From positions 1-40,879 of the forward strand of contig JAZHSQ010000022.1 of NCBI GenBank assembly GCA_036454645.1: a stretch of 40,879 nt of DNA, in the 5' to 3' direction. Shown here piece after piece: positions 7,798 to 16,898 of this stretch. This stretch comes from Olsenella_K sp036454645. GTDB lineage: Bacteria; Actinomycetota; Coriobacteriia; Coriobacteriales; Atopobiaceae. A model generated the notes under the pieces. It saw nothing but the letters and a program-made list of their open reading frames with translations, did not search any database and had not been told where the DNA came from. The stretch's first letter is position 1. Each line of letters starts with the position of its first letter. The position numbers and the translations under genes are program-made.

Positions 7798-7916
7798 GAC
7801 GGCCGCACACGGCAGGCCGGGGCCGCACGCATGCCGCACGCACGCCGCACGCATACTGCACGCCGCACGCCGCACGCCGCAAGCAAGCCGCAAGCCGCGC
7901 GCCGCGCGCGCCGGCG
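7798..7916 (-). repeat. GCCGCAC heptamer repeats directly after the binding-protein stop codon
   Basis: On the plus strand GCCGCAC recurs at least six times with spacers such as GCAT and GCAC, then grades into GCCGCAAGC copies that reach the stop codon of the minus-strand gene at 7917. In the gene's sense the tract contains GGCTTGCGGC, which is close to the core of the repeats after the genes ending at 3719 and 13199. Confidence 0.75.
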
Positions 7917-9053
7917 CTACTTGCTGCTCACAACCTCCTTGTCGGCCGTCATCTCCTTCCACTTGGCGAGGACCTCCTCGCGGTCCGGGCCGAACTTGGT
8001 CGTGTCCTCCTGCATGAGCTGCGACGTGTCGAAGGTGCCGTCGACGCCCTGGACGTCCGGGATGCACATGAGGATGGTGCTCTTCTTGTCGATGCTGGCC
8101 AGGTACGCGAGGTTCTCGTCGTTGCTGAACAGCCACTCCACGAACAGCTTGGCGTCTTCGACGTCGTCCGCGTTCTTGAAGACTGCGACGCCGTCGGGCA
8201 TGTAGGGCATGCCCTCGGTCGGGTACACCAGCTCGAGGTTACCGCTCGAGAGGATCTCGTCGAGCGTGCCGTCGATGTAGGTGATGCCGACCCCCGCCTC
8301 GCCGCTGCTCACGCGCGTGGACGGGTCGGAGCCGCGCTTGGTGTAGTACGGGATGTTCTGGTTCAGCTGGCTCAGGTACTCCCAGCCGGCATCCTCGCCC
8401 ATGTTCTGGAGAAGGGCGTCGACCGCCGCGTAGTTGGTGCCGGAGACGGCCGGCGTGGACATGATGATCTCGTCCTTGTACTCCGGCTTGACCAGGTCCG
8501 CCCAGCTTGCGGGCTTGTTCGCGCCGACCTCGTCCAGGATGTCGTTGTTCACGATGAAGCCCACGACCGTGGCGCCCTTGCTGAACCAGTAGTTGTCCGG
8601 GTCCTTGAACGTGTCCGCGAAGCGCGACGCGGCGTCGAAGTTGACCTGCTCGAGCAGGCCGGAGTCCTTGGCGGACATGAACGAGTCGATGCCGCCGCCG
8701 AACCACACGTCGGCCGCGGGCGTGCCGCCCTCCGCCTTGAGCTTCGAGAGCGCCTCGCCCGAGGACATGGACACGAACTCGACCTCGCAGCCCACGTCCT
8801 GCGTGAAGCGGTCGAACAGCTTCTGGTACGACTCGCTCGTGCAGATGACCTTCATCGTCTTGCCGGAGGTGGACTTGAGGTTCGTCTGGTTCGAGCTCGA
8901 CGACTGGGGCTGCTCCGCGGACGAGCCGCCGTTGCTCGAGCCGCCGTCGCTCGACGAGGACCCGGAGCAGCCGGTCACGGCCAGCGCGGAGAGCGCGACC
9001 GCGGACGCGGAGCCGAGGATGAACGAGCGCCTGGAGAGGACCTTCTTTGCCAT
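7917..9053 (-). CDS. ABC transporter substrate-binding lipoprotein, Fbp/AfuA type, Tat signal
   Basis: Periplasmic-type binding protein (378 residues), anchored outside the membrane, that delivers its ligand to the permease encoded upstream. The N-terminus has a twin-arginine motif SRRSFIL (7-13) followed by a hydrophobic stretch and lipobox LAVTGC with Cys29, then a Ser/Gly linker. The mature part fits the iron(III)/phosphonate/spermidine-type binding-protein group (ADVWFGGGIDSF, IPYYTKRGSDPSTRV, GEAGVGITY). The IPYY tyrosines might bind ferric iron, but this cannot be settled from sequence alone. The ATG at 9053 overlaps the TAA of the ATPase gene by one base (TAATG), which points to translational coupling. 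It is the third and last gene of the operon. A repeat tract begins right after its stop codon. Confidence 0.9.
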   Translation of the reverse strand: MAKKVLSRRSFILGSASAVALSALAVTGCSGSSSSDGGSSNGGSSAEQPQSSSSNQTNLKSTSGKTMKVICTSESYQKLFDRFTQDVGCEVEFVSMSSGEALSKLKAEGGTPAADVWFGGGIDSFMSAKDSGLLEQVNFDAASRFADTFKDPDNYWFSKGATVVGFIVNNDILDEVGANKPASWADLVKPEYKDEIIMSTPAVSGTNYAAVDALLQNMGEDAGWEYLSQLNQNIPYYTKRGSDPSTRVSSGEAGVGITYIDGTLDEILSSGNLELVYPTEGMPYMPDGVAVFKNADDVEDAKLFVEWLFSNDENLAYLASIDKKSTILMCIPDVQGVDGTFDTSQLMQEDTTKFGPDREEVLAKWKEMTADKEVVSSK

Positions 9054-10009
9054 TAGGTGCCTTCCTTCCATCTGAGGGGACGCGCTATGTCGAAGCGCAC
9101 GGATTCCCCGACATTCAACACGAGCGAGCGGTCCTGCCTCATTCTGACCGCCTGCCCGTCGACATCTATTGCATACTCCCACTGGGAGCCGAGGAACATC
9201 GCCTGTGTGACCCTGCCCGAGAAGGCGCCGTCCGCCGCGAGGCGCACGCCCTCCTTGCGGAAGGCCACCGTGCCGCCGCCCGCAAGCCGCAGCTCGTTCA
9301 CGCTGCCCAGGAAGCGCGCGCAGTAGGCGTCGCGCGGGTGGTCGTAGACGTCGAGCGGCGAGCCCTGCTGCACCACCCTCCCGTGGTGGAGAAGGGCGAT
9401 GCGGTCGCCGATCGCCATGGCCTCCTCCTGGTCGTGCGTGACGAACAGCATCGCGATGTCGAAGCGGCGCTGGACCGCCTTGACCTCCTCGCGCATGCGC
9501 ACGCGCAGGCCGGCGTCCAGGTTGGAGAGGGGCTCGTCCAGGAGGAGCGCCTTGGGCTTGAGCACGAGCGCCCGCGCGAGCGCGACGCGCTGCTGCTGGC
9601 CGCCCGAGAGCTCCGCGGGGTACGCGCCCGCGCGCTCCGCCATGCCGACGGTCTCGAGCATCTCCCTGGCGCGCCCCTCGCGACCCTCGCGCCCCATCCC
9701 CTGCAGGCGCAGGCCGAAGGTGACGTTGTCGAGCACGGTCATGTGCGGGAACAGCGCGTAGGACTGGAACACCGTCGCCACCGGACGCAGCTCCGGCGGG
9801 CGGCTGCCCATGTCCTCGCCGTCGATGAGCACCTGGCCGGAGTCCGGCAGCAGGTAGCCGCCGACGGCCCGGAGCGCCGTGGTCTTGCCGCAGCCCGAGG
9901 GGCCGAGGAGGCAGACGAGCTCCCCCCGCTCGACCGTGAGGCTGAGCCCGTCCAGGACCGTGGTCCCGCCGTATCCGACCCTGAGGTCGCGCAGATTAAG
10001 CATCGGCAT
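9053..10009 (-). CDS. ABC transporter ATP-binding protein, FbpC/PotA type
   Basis: Cytoplasmic ATPase (318 residues) that powers the importer encoded by its neighbours. It carries Walker A GPSGCGKTT (36-44), Q-loop FQSYALFPH, signature LSGGQQQR (134-141), Walker B ALLLDEP and switch His192 in THDQEEA. A C-terminal extension of about 80 residues looks like the TOBE-type regulatory domain of the Fbp/Pot/Mal group. The start at 10009 lies inside the 3' end of the permease gene (14-base overlap) with GGAGG about ten bases upstream. ATG at 10003 is an alternative. Order and overlaps show one operon: permease, ATPase, binding protein. Substrate not determined (iron, phosphonate or similar). Confidence 0.94.
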   Translation of the reverse strand: MPMLNLRDLRVGYGGTTVLDGLSLTVERGELVCLLGPSGCGKTTALRAVGGYLLPDSGQVLIDGEDMGSRPPELRPVATVFQSYALFPHMTVLDNVTFGLRLQGMGREGREGRAREMLETVGMAERAGAYPAELSGGQQQRVALARALVLKPKALLLDEPLSNLDAGLRVRMREEVKAVQRRFDIAMLFVTHDQEEAMAIGDRIALLHHGRVVQQGSPLDVYDHPRDAYCARFLGSVNELRLAGGGTVAFRKEGVRLAADGAFSGRVTQAMFLGSQWEYAIDVDGQAVRMRQDRSLVLNVGESVRFDIARPLRWKEGT

Positions 10010-11774
10010 GCTGACGACGCCTCCGTCCCAAGAAGAGCCAGCCCAGCAGCGCGTCGACCGCGAGCGTGATCGCGACGATCACAAGCGAGGTCGCGGCGGC
10101 CTGGCCGTACTTGCCGCTCGACAGCTGGTCGAACAGCTCGAAGATGGCGGTCTTGTTGCCCGGCGCGATGAGGAACAGCACCGCGCTGTAGGCGACCATT
10201 GCCGAGGAGAACGCGTTCATGAAGCTCACCGCCGCCGCGCGGCGCACGCTCGGCACCACGACGGCGAGCGCGCTCGCGAGCCTCGTCGCGCCGACGTCGC
10301 GAGCGGCCTCCTCGAGGTGGGGGTCAAGCTGCGAGAGCTCGTTGGAGAACGCCTGCTGCGAGATGGAGAGCTGCTTGAAGGCGAGCACCAGCACCACGAT
10401 GACGGCGGTCCCGGTGAGCTTGAGCGGCGGCCTGTTGAACGCGAGGATGTAGCCCAGGCCCACGCAGGTGCCAGGCAGCATGTAGGGCATGGTGATGGCG
10501 AAGCCGAGAAGGGCCTGGGCCTTGCGGCGCACGCCTCCCCTGCCGCCGCCGGCGCGCACGCCCACGCGGCCCCGCTCCAGGAGGTAGGCGCAGACGAAGC
10601 CCAGCACGCACGAGATGGCGGCAGAGGCCAGCGCGAACCAGAGGCTCCTCGCGAGCGGCAGCGCCTCGTACTCGGCGAGGTGCCGGAAGTTGGCGTCGGT
10701 GAGCGGCGCCGTCCAGCTGATGCCCTGCGTGAGCGAGGCGTGGACGATGGTCGCGTACTGCATGAGCATGAACGCCACGAACGCCCACGAGACGGCCGAG
10801 CACGCGGCGCCGAGCGGCCCACCCAGGGTCATCTGCGCGCCGCGGCGGTCGCCGAGCATCTCGAACGCCGAGGTGGCCGTCCCCGCAACGCGCTTGCGCG
10901 ACCGTGCGATGAGGGCGGCGTAGCAGGCGTAGACCACCACGGCGACGACGCAGAGCAGGATGCCGAGGACCGCCGCGCCGGCGAGGTCGGAGTAACCCAC
11001 GACCTGCTCGTAGATGGCCGTCGAGATGGTCTCGAAGCTCCCGCCGATCACGACGGGCGTGCCGTAGTCGGCGAGGGAGCGCACGAAGGTGAGCAGCAGG
11101 CACGCCCCCACCGAGGGCAGGGCGAGCGGCACGACCACGCGGCGGGCGACCGCGGAGGGCGAGGCGCCGAGGTCGCGCGCCGCGTCGATCACGGACGGGT
11201 CGATGTTGCGTATCGTGCTCAGGATGAGAAGGACGTTGATCGCGCAGAAGAACACCGACTGCATGACCACGACGCCGACGGGGCCGTACGGGCTCACCGA
11301 GAGGCCGAGGAGCTCGTGGGTGACGAGGCCGCGCCTACCGAAGAGCTCGACGTAGGCGAGCGACGAGACGAACGGCGGCGAGATGATGCTCGCGAAGACC
11401 AGCGCCACCACGACGTTGCGCGCCCTCGACCTCGAGAAGGCGACGCGCAGCGAGATGGCGAGCGCGAGCACGGTCGAGACGACGGCCGAGGCCGCGCCGG
11501 CGAGGACGCTGTTGCGGATGAGGGCGCCCCGGCTCGCGAGCTCGCCCACGAGGTCCTCTCCCACGCCCTTAGAGAGCAGCGACAGGACGGGGAAGACGGA
11601 GAAGAGCAGCACGAGCGCGACGGTCGCCGCGGCAATCGCCGCCCCCGCCACGGCGGAGCGCCTGTGCCGCGCGCGGGAGCCCGCGAGCGACGCGCAGGCG
11701 TCCGCGCTCGACGCGACGCGTACCGCGTCGGGCGATGCGCCGCGCCCCTCGGGCGGCGTGCCCTGTGCTGCCAT
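9996..11774 (-). CDS. Fused double ABC permease, FbpB type
   Basis: Membrane subunit of the importer, 592 residues, with two permease halves joined in one chain as in FbpB/AfuB. Each half has its own EAA loop: DAARDLGASPSAVARR in the first and EAARDVGATRLASA in the second. About twelve hydrophobic segments are visible, and the first cytoplasmic stretch is about 40 residues. The ATG at 11774 is chosen because GGAGGG lies four bases upstream. It is the first gene of the operon and overlaps the ATPase gene by 14 bases. The leader has a terminator-like hairpin just before the ribosome binding site. A ferric iron role is common for this family but is not proven here. Confidence 0.93.
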   Translation of the reverse strand: MAAQGTPPEGRGASPDAVRVASSADACASLAGSRARHRRSAVAGAAIAAATVALVLLFSVFPVLSLLSKGVGEDLVGELASRGALIRNSVLAGAASAVVSTVLALAISLRVAFSRSRARNVVVALVFASIISPPFVSSLAYVELFGRRGLVTHELLGLSVSPYGPVGVVVMQSVFFCAINVLLILSTIRNIDPSVIDAARDLGASPSAVARRVVVPLALPSVGACLLLTFVRSLADYGTPVVIGGSFETISTAIYEQVVGYSDLAGAAVLGILLCVVAVVVYACYAALIARSRKRVAGTATSAFEMLGDRRGAQMTLGGPLGAACSAVSWAFVAFMLMQYATIVHASLTQGISWTAPLTDANFRHLAEYEALPLARSLWFALASAAISCVLGFVCAYLLERGRVGVRAGGGRGGVRRKAQALLGFAITMPYMLPGTCVGLGYILAFNRPPLKLTGTAVIVVLVLAFKQLSISQQAFSNELSQLDPHLEEAARDVGATRLASALAVVVPSVRRAAAVSFMNAFSSAMVAYSAVLFLIAPGNKTAIFELFDQLSSGKYGQAAATSLVIVAITLAVDALLGWLFLGRRRRQHADA

Positions 11775-11784
11775 CGAACCCTCC

Positions 11785-11809
11785 AAAAGAGACCCCCGAC
11801 GGGCGGGGG
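11785..11809 (-). promoter_or_regulatory. Terminator-like hairpin in the leader of the Fbp-type operon
   Basis: On the minus strand a CCCCCG/CGGGGG stem (11804-11809 with 11793-11798) is followed by GTCTCTTTT, then directly by the ribosome binding site GGAGGG at 11779-11784. Its place between any promoter and the first start codon fits an attenuator better than an ordinary operon end. Confidence 0.5.
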
Positions 11810-11831
11810 CCTGTAAGTTTCCATCGGATTA

Positions 11832-11837
11832 ACTATA
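11832..11837 (-). promoter_or_regulatory. Candidate -10 element for the Fbp-type operon
   Basis: TATAGT on the minus strand lies in an unusually A/T-rich stretch (about 11826-11885). No good -35 box is seen at the expected distance. A start near 11826 would give a leader of about 50 bases containing the terminator-like hairpin. Confidence 0.35.
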
Positions 11838-11883
11838 AGAGCAATATTAAGTAATCGTTTTTAGATTTTGCGCGATTCTATTT

Positions 11884-11916
11884 CGCCCATCGCGGTGACC
11901 CAAGCCACCGCGGGCG
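11884..11916 (-). terminator. Hairpin downstream of ychF, possible transcript end
   Basis: A stem CGCGGTG/CACCGCG (11891-11897 with 11906-11912) extended by CGCC/GGCG lies about 75 bases after the ychF stop. On the minus strand it is not followed by a T-run, so it may stabilise the 3' end rather than terminate. Confidence 0.4.
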
Positions 11917-11989
11917 GAGAAGCCCGTGCAGGCCGTAGCAAGCACGCCGTCCCTCGGCTGGCACCGGGGGCACGCGCCGGGCCGCGGCG

Positions 11990-13054
<1,065 letters not shown>

Positions 13055-13112
13055 GTCTTTCTCCTTTGCTCTTCGCTCGCATGTCGCTGCGTCTTGGTTC
13101 GTTCGTGGCGGG

Positions 13113-13198
13113 AGAGGGCCGGCTGGCCGCAAGCCGGCTGGCCGCCGGGCCGCACGCCGGCTGGCCGCGCGCCGCCGCGCCGCGGGCCGCCGGACGGC
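13113..13198 (-). repeat. GCCGGCTGGCCGC repeats directly after the 4Fe-4S gene
   Basis: Three perfect copies of GCCGGCTGGCCGC lie at 13118-13130, 13133-13145 and 13156-13168, followed by more GC-only sequence up to the stop codon of the minus-strand gene ending at 13199. In that gene's sense the tract contains GGCTTGCGGC, as do the repeats after the binding-protein gene ending at 7917. Confidence 0.8.
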
Positions 13199-14476
13199 CT
13201 ACCTGCCGCCCTCGTCGAGGTTCTCGAGGGCGTCCATGCCCTTGTCGAGCAGCCTCTTGCCCTGCGCCTTGAGCTCCTCCGCGCGGGCGCGGCTCTCCGC
13301 CGCCATGCGCTTGCGCCGCTCCGCGTCCTCGTCGGGGACGACGAGCTCCTGGGGGTCGCAGGCCACCATGGCGAGCGCGTCCTCGGGGCAGGCGACGACG
13401 CAGGCGCCGCAGTTGACGCAGAACGCGGGCTCGACCGAGAAGTGCACCTCGCGGTCGAGGTCGTTGGCATGGACGGGGCAGGCCTTGACGCAGTCGCCGC
13501 ACTTGGTGCACCTGGAGGAGTCGCAGGCGGGGACCTCGAGCTCGAAGCCTTCGGCGAGGTCGGGGTACTTCTGCAGCGCCGCCATCACGAGCTTGCGCCG
13601 CTGCGTGAGGATGTGCCTGCGGTTCTGGGAGGTCTGCGCGCCCACGGCCTTCTCGAGCGCGCGCTGCAGCTCCGTGATCTGCTTGGTGTGCTGCTGGATG
13701 CGCTGGGCCACGGCCTGCGCGCCGGCGAGCGCGGGGTTGCCGCGCGAGACGAGCCTCGTGGCCGAGGTGGCCATGCTGCTCACGAACTGGCTGCGCCTGT
13801 AGGCGCGCGACTGCTCGTGGTTGAGGCGCCGCTCGTCCACCTCGAGCCCCACGGACTCGCCGCTCAGCTCCTCGGCAGTCGCGATGGCCTCGCCGTAGCG
13901 CTCCTCGCCTGTGGTGGTGCGGCACCTGTCGCAGATGCCGACGGGCAGGTAGACCGAGAGGTTGGGGTACTCGCACAGCAGCGCGAACCACAGCTCCTCG
14001 GAGATGGCGCCCACGCAGGGGAGAAGGACCTCGTTCTCCTTGGGGATGCGCCCCAGGGCGCGCGTGCAGGTGACGTAGCAGTCCTCGTACTTGGCGGCCA
14101 CCTCGGCGACCTGCTTGTAGAGCTGCAGCGGCGCCTGGCTGCCGCAGATGAAGACCTCCGTGGGGCAGACCGTGGCGCACAGGCCGCACTTGCGGCACCT
14201 GTCGTCCACCTTGACCGAGGAGCCCTTGATGGTGATCGCGTCGACGGGGCACACGTCGAGGCAGCGCGTGCACGCCTTGGGGTCGCGCGTGGCGCAGGTC
14301 ACGCAGAAGATCGAGTTGACGCGCGGCTTGACCTTGTAGTCGGAGGGGTCGTAGACCTTGACCGTGGCCGGGTCCTGGATGAGCGTGCTGGCCACGTCGC
14401 CGAGCGGGTTCTGGATCGCCCCCCAGTTGTCCTGGATGTCGATGATGTCATCGAGCAGGTCGCGCTTCTCGGCCAT
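13199..14476 (-). CDS. Four-cluster 4Fe-4S ferredoxin-domain protein with an MvhD-like middle part
   Basis: Function unknown; predicted cytoplasmic electron carrier or bifurcation-type subunit of 425 residues. It has an N-terminal double ferredoxin unit (Cys61, 69, 72, 76 and Cys94, 97, 100, 104). A middle region at about 130-190 has further cysteines (133, 137, 154, 168, 182, 185). A long basic helical part runs from 215 to 310. A second double ferredoxin unit follows (Cys323, 326, 329, 333 and Cys353, 356, 359, 363), then a charged helical tail. The middle LPCVGAISEELWFALL and the later GICDRC recall the MvhD/FrhD-type iron-sulfur subunit of heterodisulfide reductase systems, but the match is weak. 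ATG at 14476 is preceded by GGAAGGGGAGGGC. A candidate -10 TAGAAT lies just upstream. There is no obvious partner enzyme next to it. Confidence 0.82.
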   Translation of the reverse strand: MAEKRDLLDDIIDIQDNWGAIQNPLGDVASTLIQDPATVKVYDPSDYKVKPRVNSIFCVTCATRDPKACTRCLDVCPVDAITIKGSSVKVDDRCRKCGLCATVCPTEVFICGSQAPLQLYKQVAEVAAKYEDCYVTCTRALGRIPKENEVLLPCVGAISEELWFALLCEYPNLSVYLPVGICDRCRTTTGEERYGEAIATAEELSGESVGLEVDERRLNHEQSRAYRRSQFVSSMATSATRLVSRGNPALAGAQAVAQRIQQHTKQITELQRALEKAVGAQTSQNRRHILTQRRKLVMAALQKYPDLAEGFELEVPACDSSRCTKCGDCVKACPVHANDLDREVHFSVEPAFCVNCGACVVACPEDALAMVACDPQELVVPDEDAERRKRMAAESRARAEELKAQGKRLLDKGMDALENLDEGGR

Positions 14477-14510
14477 GCCCTCCCCTTCCTGTAGGAACGT
14501 GCAAGCTCAC

Positions 14511-14516
14511 ATTCTA
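14511..14516 (-). promoter_or_regulatory. Candidate -10 element of the 4Fe-4S gene
   Basis: TAGAAT on the minus strand lies about 35 bases before the start codon and downstream of the hairpin at 14565-14603. It has no consensus -35 box. Confidence 0.4.
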
Positions 14517-14564
14517 GCCCAAGGAGGCCCCTGGCGGAGAAGGACGCGCGCCCCGCCGCGACAC

Positions 14565-14603
14565 AAGGGGACGGGCAGGCGCCGGAGCGCCTGGCCGTCC
14601 CTT
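14565..14603 (-). terminator. Hairpin terminator after groL
   Basis: Long GC-rich inverted repeat with outer arms GGGACGG and CCGTCCC and inner arms AGGCGC and GCGCCT. It lies about 120 bases past groL and before the 4Fe-4S gene promoter. T-tracts on both sides are short. Confidence 0.6.
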
Positions 14604-14723
14604 GCGAAGCGTGTCATGCCGGCCCCGTCCCGTCCGGGCGCCGGGCCAGCCGCGCGGGCAGCCGCCCGCACCTCCCGCGCCGGCCCGCGAGTCGCGGCGG
14701 GCGGCGCCGGGAGCGGAGGTCGC

Positions 14724-16361
14724 CTAGTAGGCGCCGCCCTGGCCGCCCTGGGCGGCAGCGGCGGAGATGGCCTCCTCGATGGTGGTGTCCTTCGGCTCGT
14801 CGGACACGGTGGCCTCGGTGATGAGGATCAGGGAGGCGATGGAGGCGGCGTTCTGCAGCGTCGTGCGGGTGACCTTGACCGGGTCGAGCACGCCCATCTC
14901 GATCATGTTGCCCCACTGGCCGTTGGCGGAGTTGAGGCCCTCGCCCTCGGGCAGGCCCTTGATCTTCTCGACCACGACGGAGCCCTCGTAGCCGGCGTTG
15001 GAGGCGATGGTCTTCACCGGGGCCTGCAGCGCCTTGCGGACGATGTCCACGCCGATCTTCTCGTCGGCGTCGGCGCACTCGACGGAGTCGAGCGCCTTGG
15101 CCGCGGCCAGGAACGCGACGCCGCCGCCGGCGACGATGCCCTCCTCGACGGCCGCGCGGGTCGCCTGCAGGGCGTCCTCGATGCGGTGCTTGATCTCCTT
15201 GAGCTCGGACTCGGTGGCCGCGCCGACCTTGATGACCGCGACGCCGCCGGAGAGCTTGGCCGCGCGCTCCTGCAGCTTCTCCTTGTCGAAGTCGGAGGTG
15301 GAGTTGTCGTACTCGTTCTTGATCTGGGCGATGCGCTCCTCGATGGCCTCCTTGGTGCCGGCGCCACCGACGATGGTCGTGTTGTCCTTGGTGATCTTGA
15401 CGGACTTGGCGCGGCCGAGCATCTCGGCGGTCACGTCGGTGAGGTTGATGCCGAGCTCCTTCATGGCAACCTGGCCGCCGGTGAGGATGGCGATGTCCTC
15501 GAGCATGCGCTTGCGGCGGTCGCCGTAGCCGGGGGCCTTGACGGCGGCGGCGTTCAGGACGCCGCGGAGCTTGTTCAGGATCAGCGTGGCCAGGGCCTCG
15601 CCGTCGACGTCCTCGGCGATGATGAGCAGCGGCGCGCTCTGCTTCTGGACGGCCTCGAGGATCGGCAGGATGTCCTGGATGTTGGAGATCTTCTGGTCGG
15701 TCATGAGGATGTAGGGCGACTGCATCTCGGCCGTCATGGTGTCGTTGTTGGTGGAGAAGTACGGGGAGATGTAGCCCTTGTCGAACTGCATGCCCTCGAC
15801 GGTCTCGATGTCGATGCCGAAGGTCTGGGACTCGTCGACGGTGATGACGCCGTCCTTGCCCACGACCTCCATGGCGTCGGAGATCTTCTCGCCGATCTCG
15901 GGGTCGCCGGCGGAGATGGTGCCGACGGCGGCGATCTGGTCCTTGGTGGAGACCTCGGTGGAGGCGCCCTTCATCTGCTCGACGGCGGCGCTGACGGCCT
16001 TGTCGACGCCGCGGCGGATGGCGATGGGGTTGGCGCCGGCGGCCACGTTGCGCAGGCCCTCGTTCACGATGACCTGGGCGAGCAGGGTCGCGGTGGTGGT
16101 GCCGTCACCGACGGTGTCGTTGGTCTTGGTGGCGACCTCCTTCACCAGCTGCGCGCCCATGTTCTCGACGGGGTCCTTGAGCTCGATCTCCTTGGCGACG
16201 GAGACGCCGTCGTTGGTGATGGTCGGGGCGCCGTAGGAGCGCTGCAGCGCCACGTAGCGGCCCTTGGGCCCGAGGGTGGTGGTGACGGCGTCAGCGAGGG
16301 TGTTGACGCCCTTGGCGAGCTTGGCACGAGCGTCGGTGCCGAAGACAATGTCCTTAGCCAT
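14724..16361 (-). CDS. groL: Chaperonin GroEL (60 kDa)
   Basis: Forms the double-ring ATP-dependent folding chamber with GroES in the cytosol. The 545-residue product is full length, starts MAKDIVFGTDAR and has the family hallmarks: GPKGRYVALQRSYGAP, the ATP-binding VGDGTTTATLLAQ, AAVEEGIVAGGGVAF and a glycine-rich tail. The tail is shortened to GGQGGAY instead of the usual GGM repeats, as in many actinobacteria. ATG at 16361 follows TTGGAGGACATAGAAC. It sits 77 bases after groS, as an operon. No second groEL copy is seen in this window. Confidence 0.99.
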   Translation of the reverse strand: MAKDIVFGTDARAKLAKGVNTLADAVTTTLGPKGRYVALQRSYGAPTITNDGVSVAKEIELKDPVENMGAQLVKEVATKTNDTVGDGTTTATLLAQVIVNEGLRNVAAGANPIAIRRGVDKAVSAAVEQMKGASTEVSTKDQIAAVGTISAGDPEIGEKISDAMEVVGKDGVITVDESQTFGIDIETVEGMQFDKGYISPYFSTNNDTMTAEMQSPYILMTDQKISNIQDILPILEAVQKQSAPLLIIAEDVDGEALATLILNKLRGVLNAAAVKAPGYGDRRKRMLEDIAILTGGQVAMKELGINLTDVTAEMLGRAKSVKITKDNTTIVGGAGTKEAIEERIAQIKNEYDNSTSDFDKEKLQERAAKLSGGVAVIKVGAATESELKEIKHRIEDALQATRAAVEEGIVAGGGVAFLAAAKALDSVECADADEKIGVDIVRKALQAPVKTIASNAGYEGSVVVEKIKGLPEGEGLNSANGQWGNMIEMGVLDPVKVTRTTLQNAASIASLILITEATVSDEPKDTTIEEAISAAAAQGGQGGAY

Positions 16362-16438
16362 GTTCTATGTCCTCCAAGTTGCTGGTTCTGACCTGAGACC
16401 CGGGGGCGGGCCGGCTCCCGCACGCGCGCACGGTCGCG

Positions 16439-16729
16439 CTAGTCCTCGATGATGGCGTAGATGTCGTCGGAGCGGAGGAGCAGGTAGTCCTCGCCGTCGA
16501 TCTTGACCTCGTTGCCGCCGAACTTGCCGTAGAAGACCTGGTCCCCGACCTTCACGTCGAGGGCGATGCGCTCGCCCTTCTCGTCGAACTTGCCGGCGCC
16601 GACGGCGATGACCTCGCCGCGCTGCGGCTTCTCCTGGGCGCCGCTCGAGATGTAGAGGCCCGTGGAAGTCTTCTCCTCCTTGGGGGCAGGCTTGACGAGA
16701 ACGCGATCACCCAGAGGCTTGAGTGTCAT
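16439..16729 (-). CDS. groS: Co-chaperonin GroES (10 kDa)
   Basis: Lid of the GroEL chamber. The product is 96 residues, a normal length, with the N-terminal LKPLGDRVLVKPAPKEEKT, a short mobile loop region (TSTGLYIS) and GNEVKIDGEDYLLLRSDDIYAII at the C-terminus. ATG at 16729 follows a strong AAGGAGG. It is the first gene of the groS-groL operon and lies 169 bases downstream of nadE. The upstream region lacks the CIRCE operator that controls groESL in many Gram-positive bacteria. Confidence 0.99.
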   Translation of the reverse strand: MTLKPLGDRVLVKPAPKEEKTSTGLYISSGAQEKPQRGEVIAVGAGKFDEKGERIALDVKVGDQVFYGKFGGNEVKIDGEDYLLLRSDDIYAIIED

Positions 16730-16816
16730 TTAGAAGTACCTCCTTCTTGCGCGCCGTGCGGCGCGACGCCTTGACGCGGGGCCCGACGGGCGTCCCGCGC
16801 GTTTCCAACAGTGAGG

Positions 16817-16844
16817 ATGATACCCATATCTCCGGGTTTAAACC
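16817..16844 (-). promoter_or_regulatory. Candidate groES promoter with a GGTTTAAACC palindrome
   Basis: On the minus strand a -10-like TATCAT (16817-16822) lies downstream of the perfect 10-bp palindrome GGTTTAAACC (16835-16844), which overlaps where the -35 box would be. This might be an operator. Neither CIRCE nor HAIR was found. Confidence 0.35.
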
Positions 16845-16898
16845 GCGGGAGGGAAAAAACCTTCCTTCCCTCGACTTAGATTTTCTGCTCCGCGCGAC

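Larger units (their letters stand above)
7055..7916. other. Long intergenic region with repeats and a palindrome
   Basis: This 862-bp gap lies between the AbiEi-nuclease gene and the end of the Fbp-type transporter operon. It contains low-complexity CGGCCAC/CAGCCAC repeats (7395-7510), the right-hand palindrome (7562-7624), a terminator for the transporter (7734-7775) and GCCGCAC heptamer repeats (7798-7916). The reading frames present encode repetitive Arg/Ala/Thr-rich strings without ribosome binding sites and look non-coding. About 7055-7390 shows nothing recognisable. Confidence 0.6.

Noticed and set aside
7798..7916. CRISPR array
   Set aside because: The repeat unit is only seven bases, spacing is irregular and there are no unique spacers of constant length. 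No cas genes are present.
5954..7916. AbiEii-type toxin partner for the AbiEi-like protein
   Set aside because: No nucleotidyltransferase motif (GGxxLxxxY or similar) was found on either strand nearby. The next genes are an LCP ligase and a transporter.
16730..16898. CIRCE (HrcA) or HAIR (HspR) operator before groES
   Set aside because: TTAGCACTC-N9-GAGTGCTAA and CTTGAGT-N7-ACTCAAG are both missing, even allowing a few mismatches.
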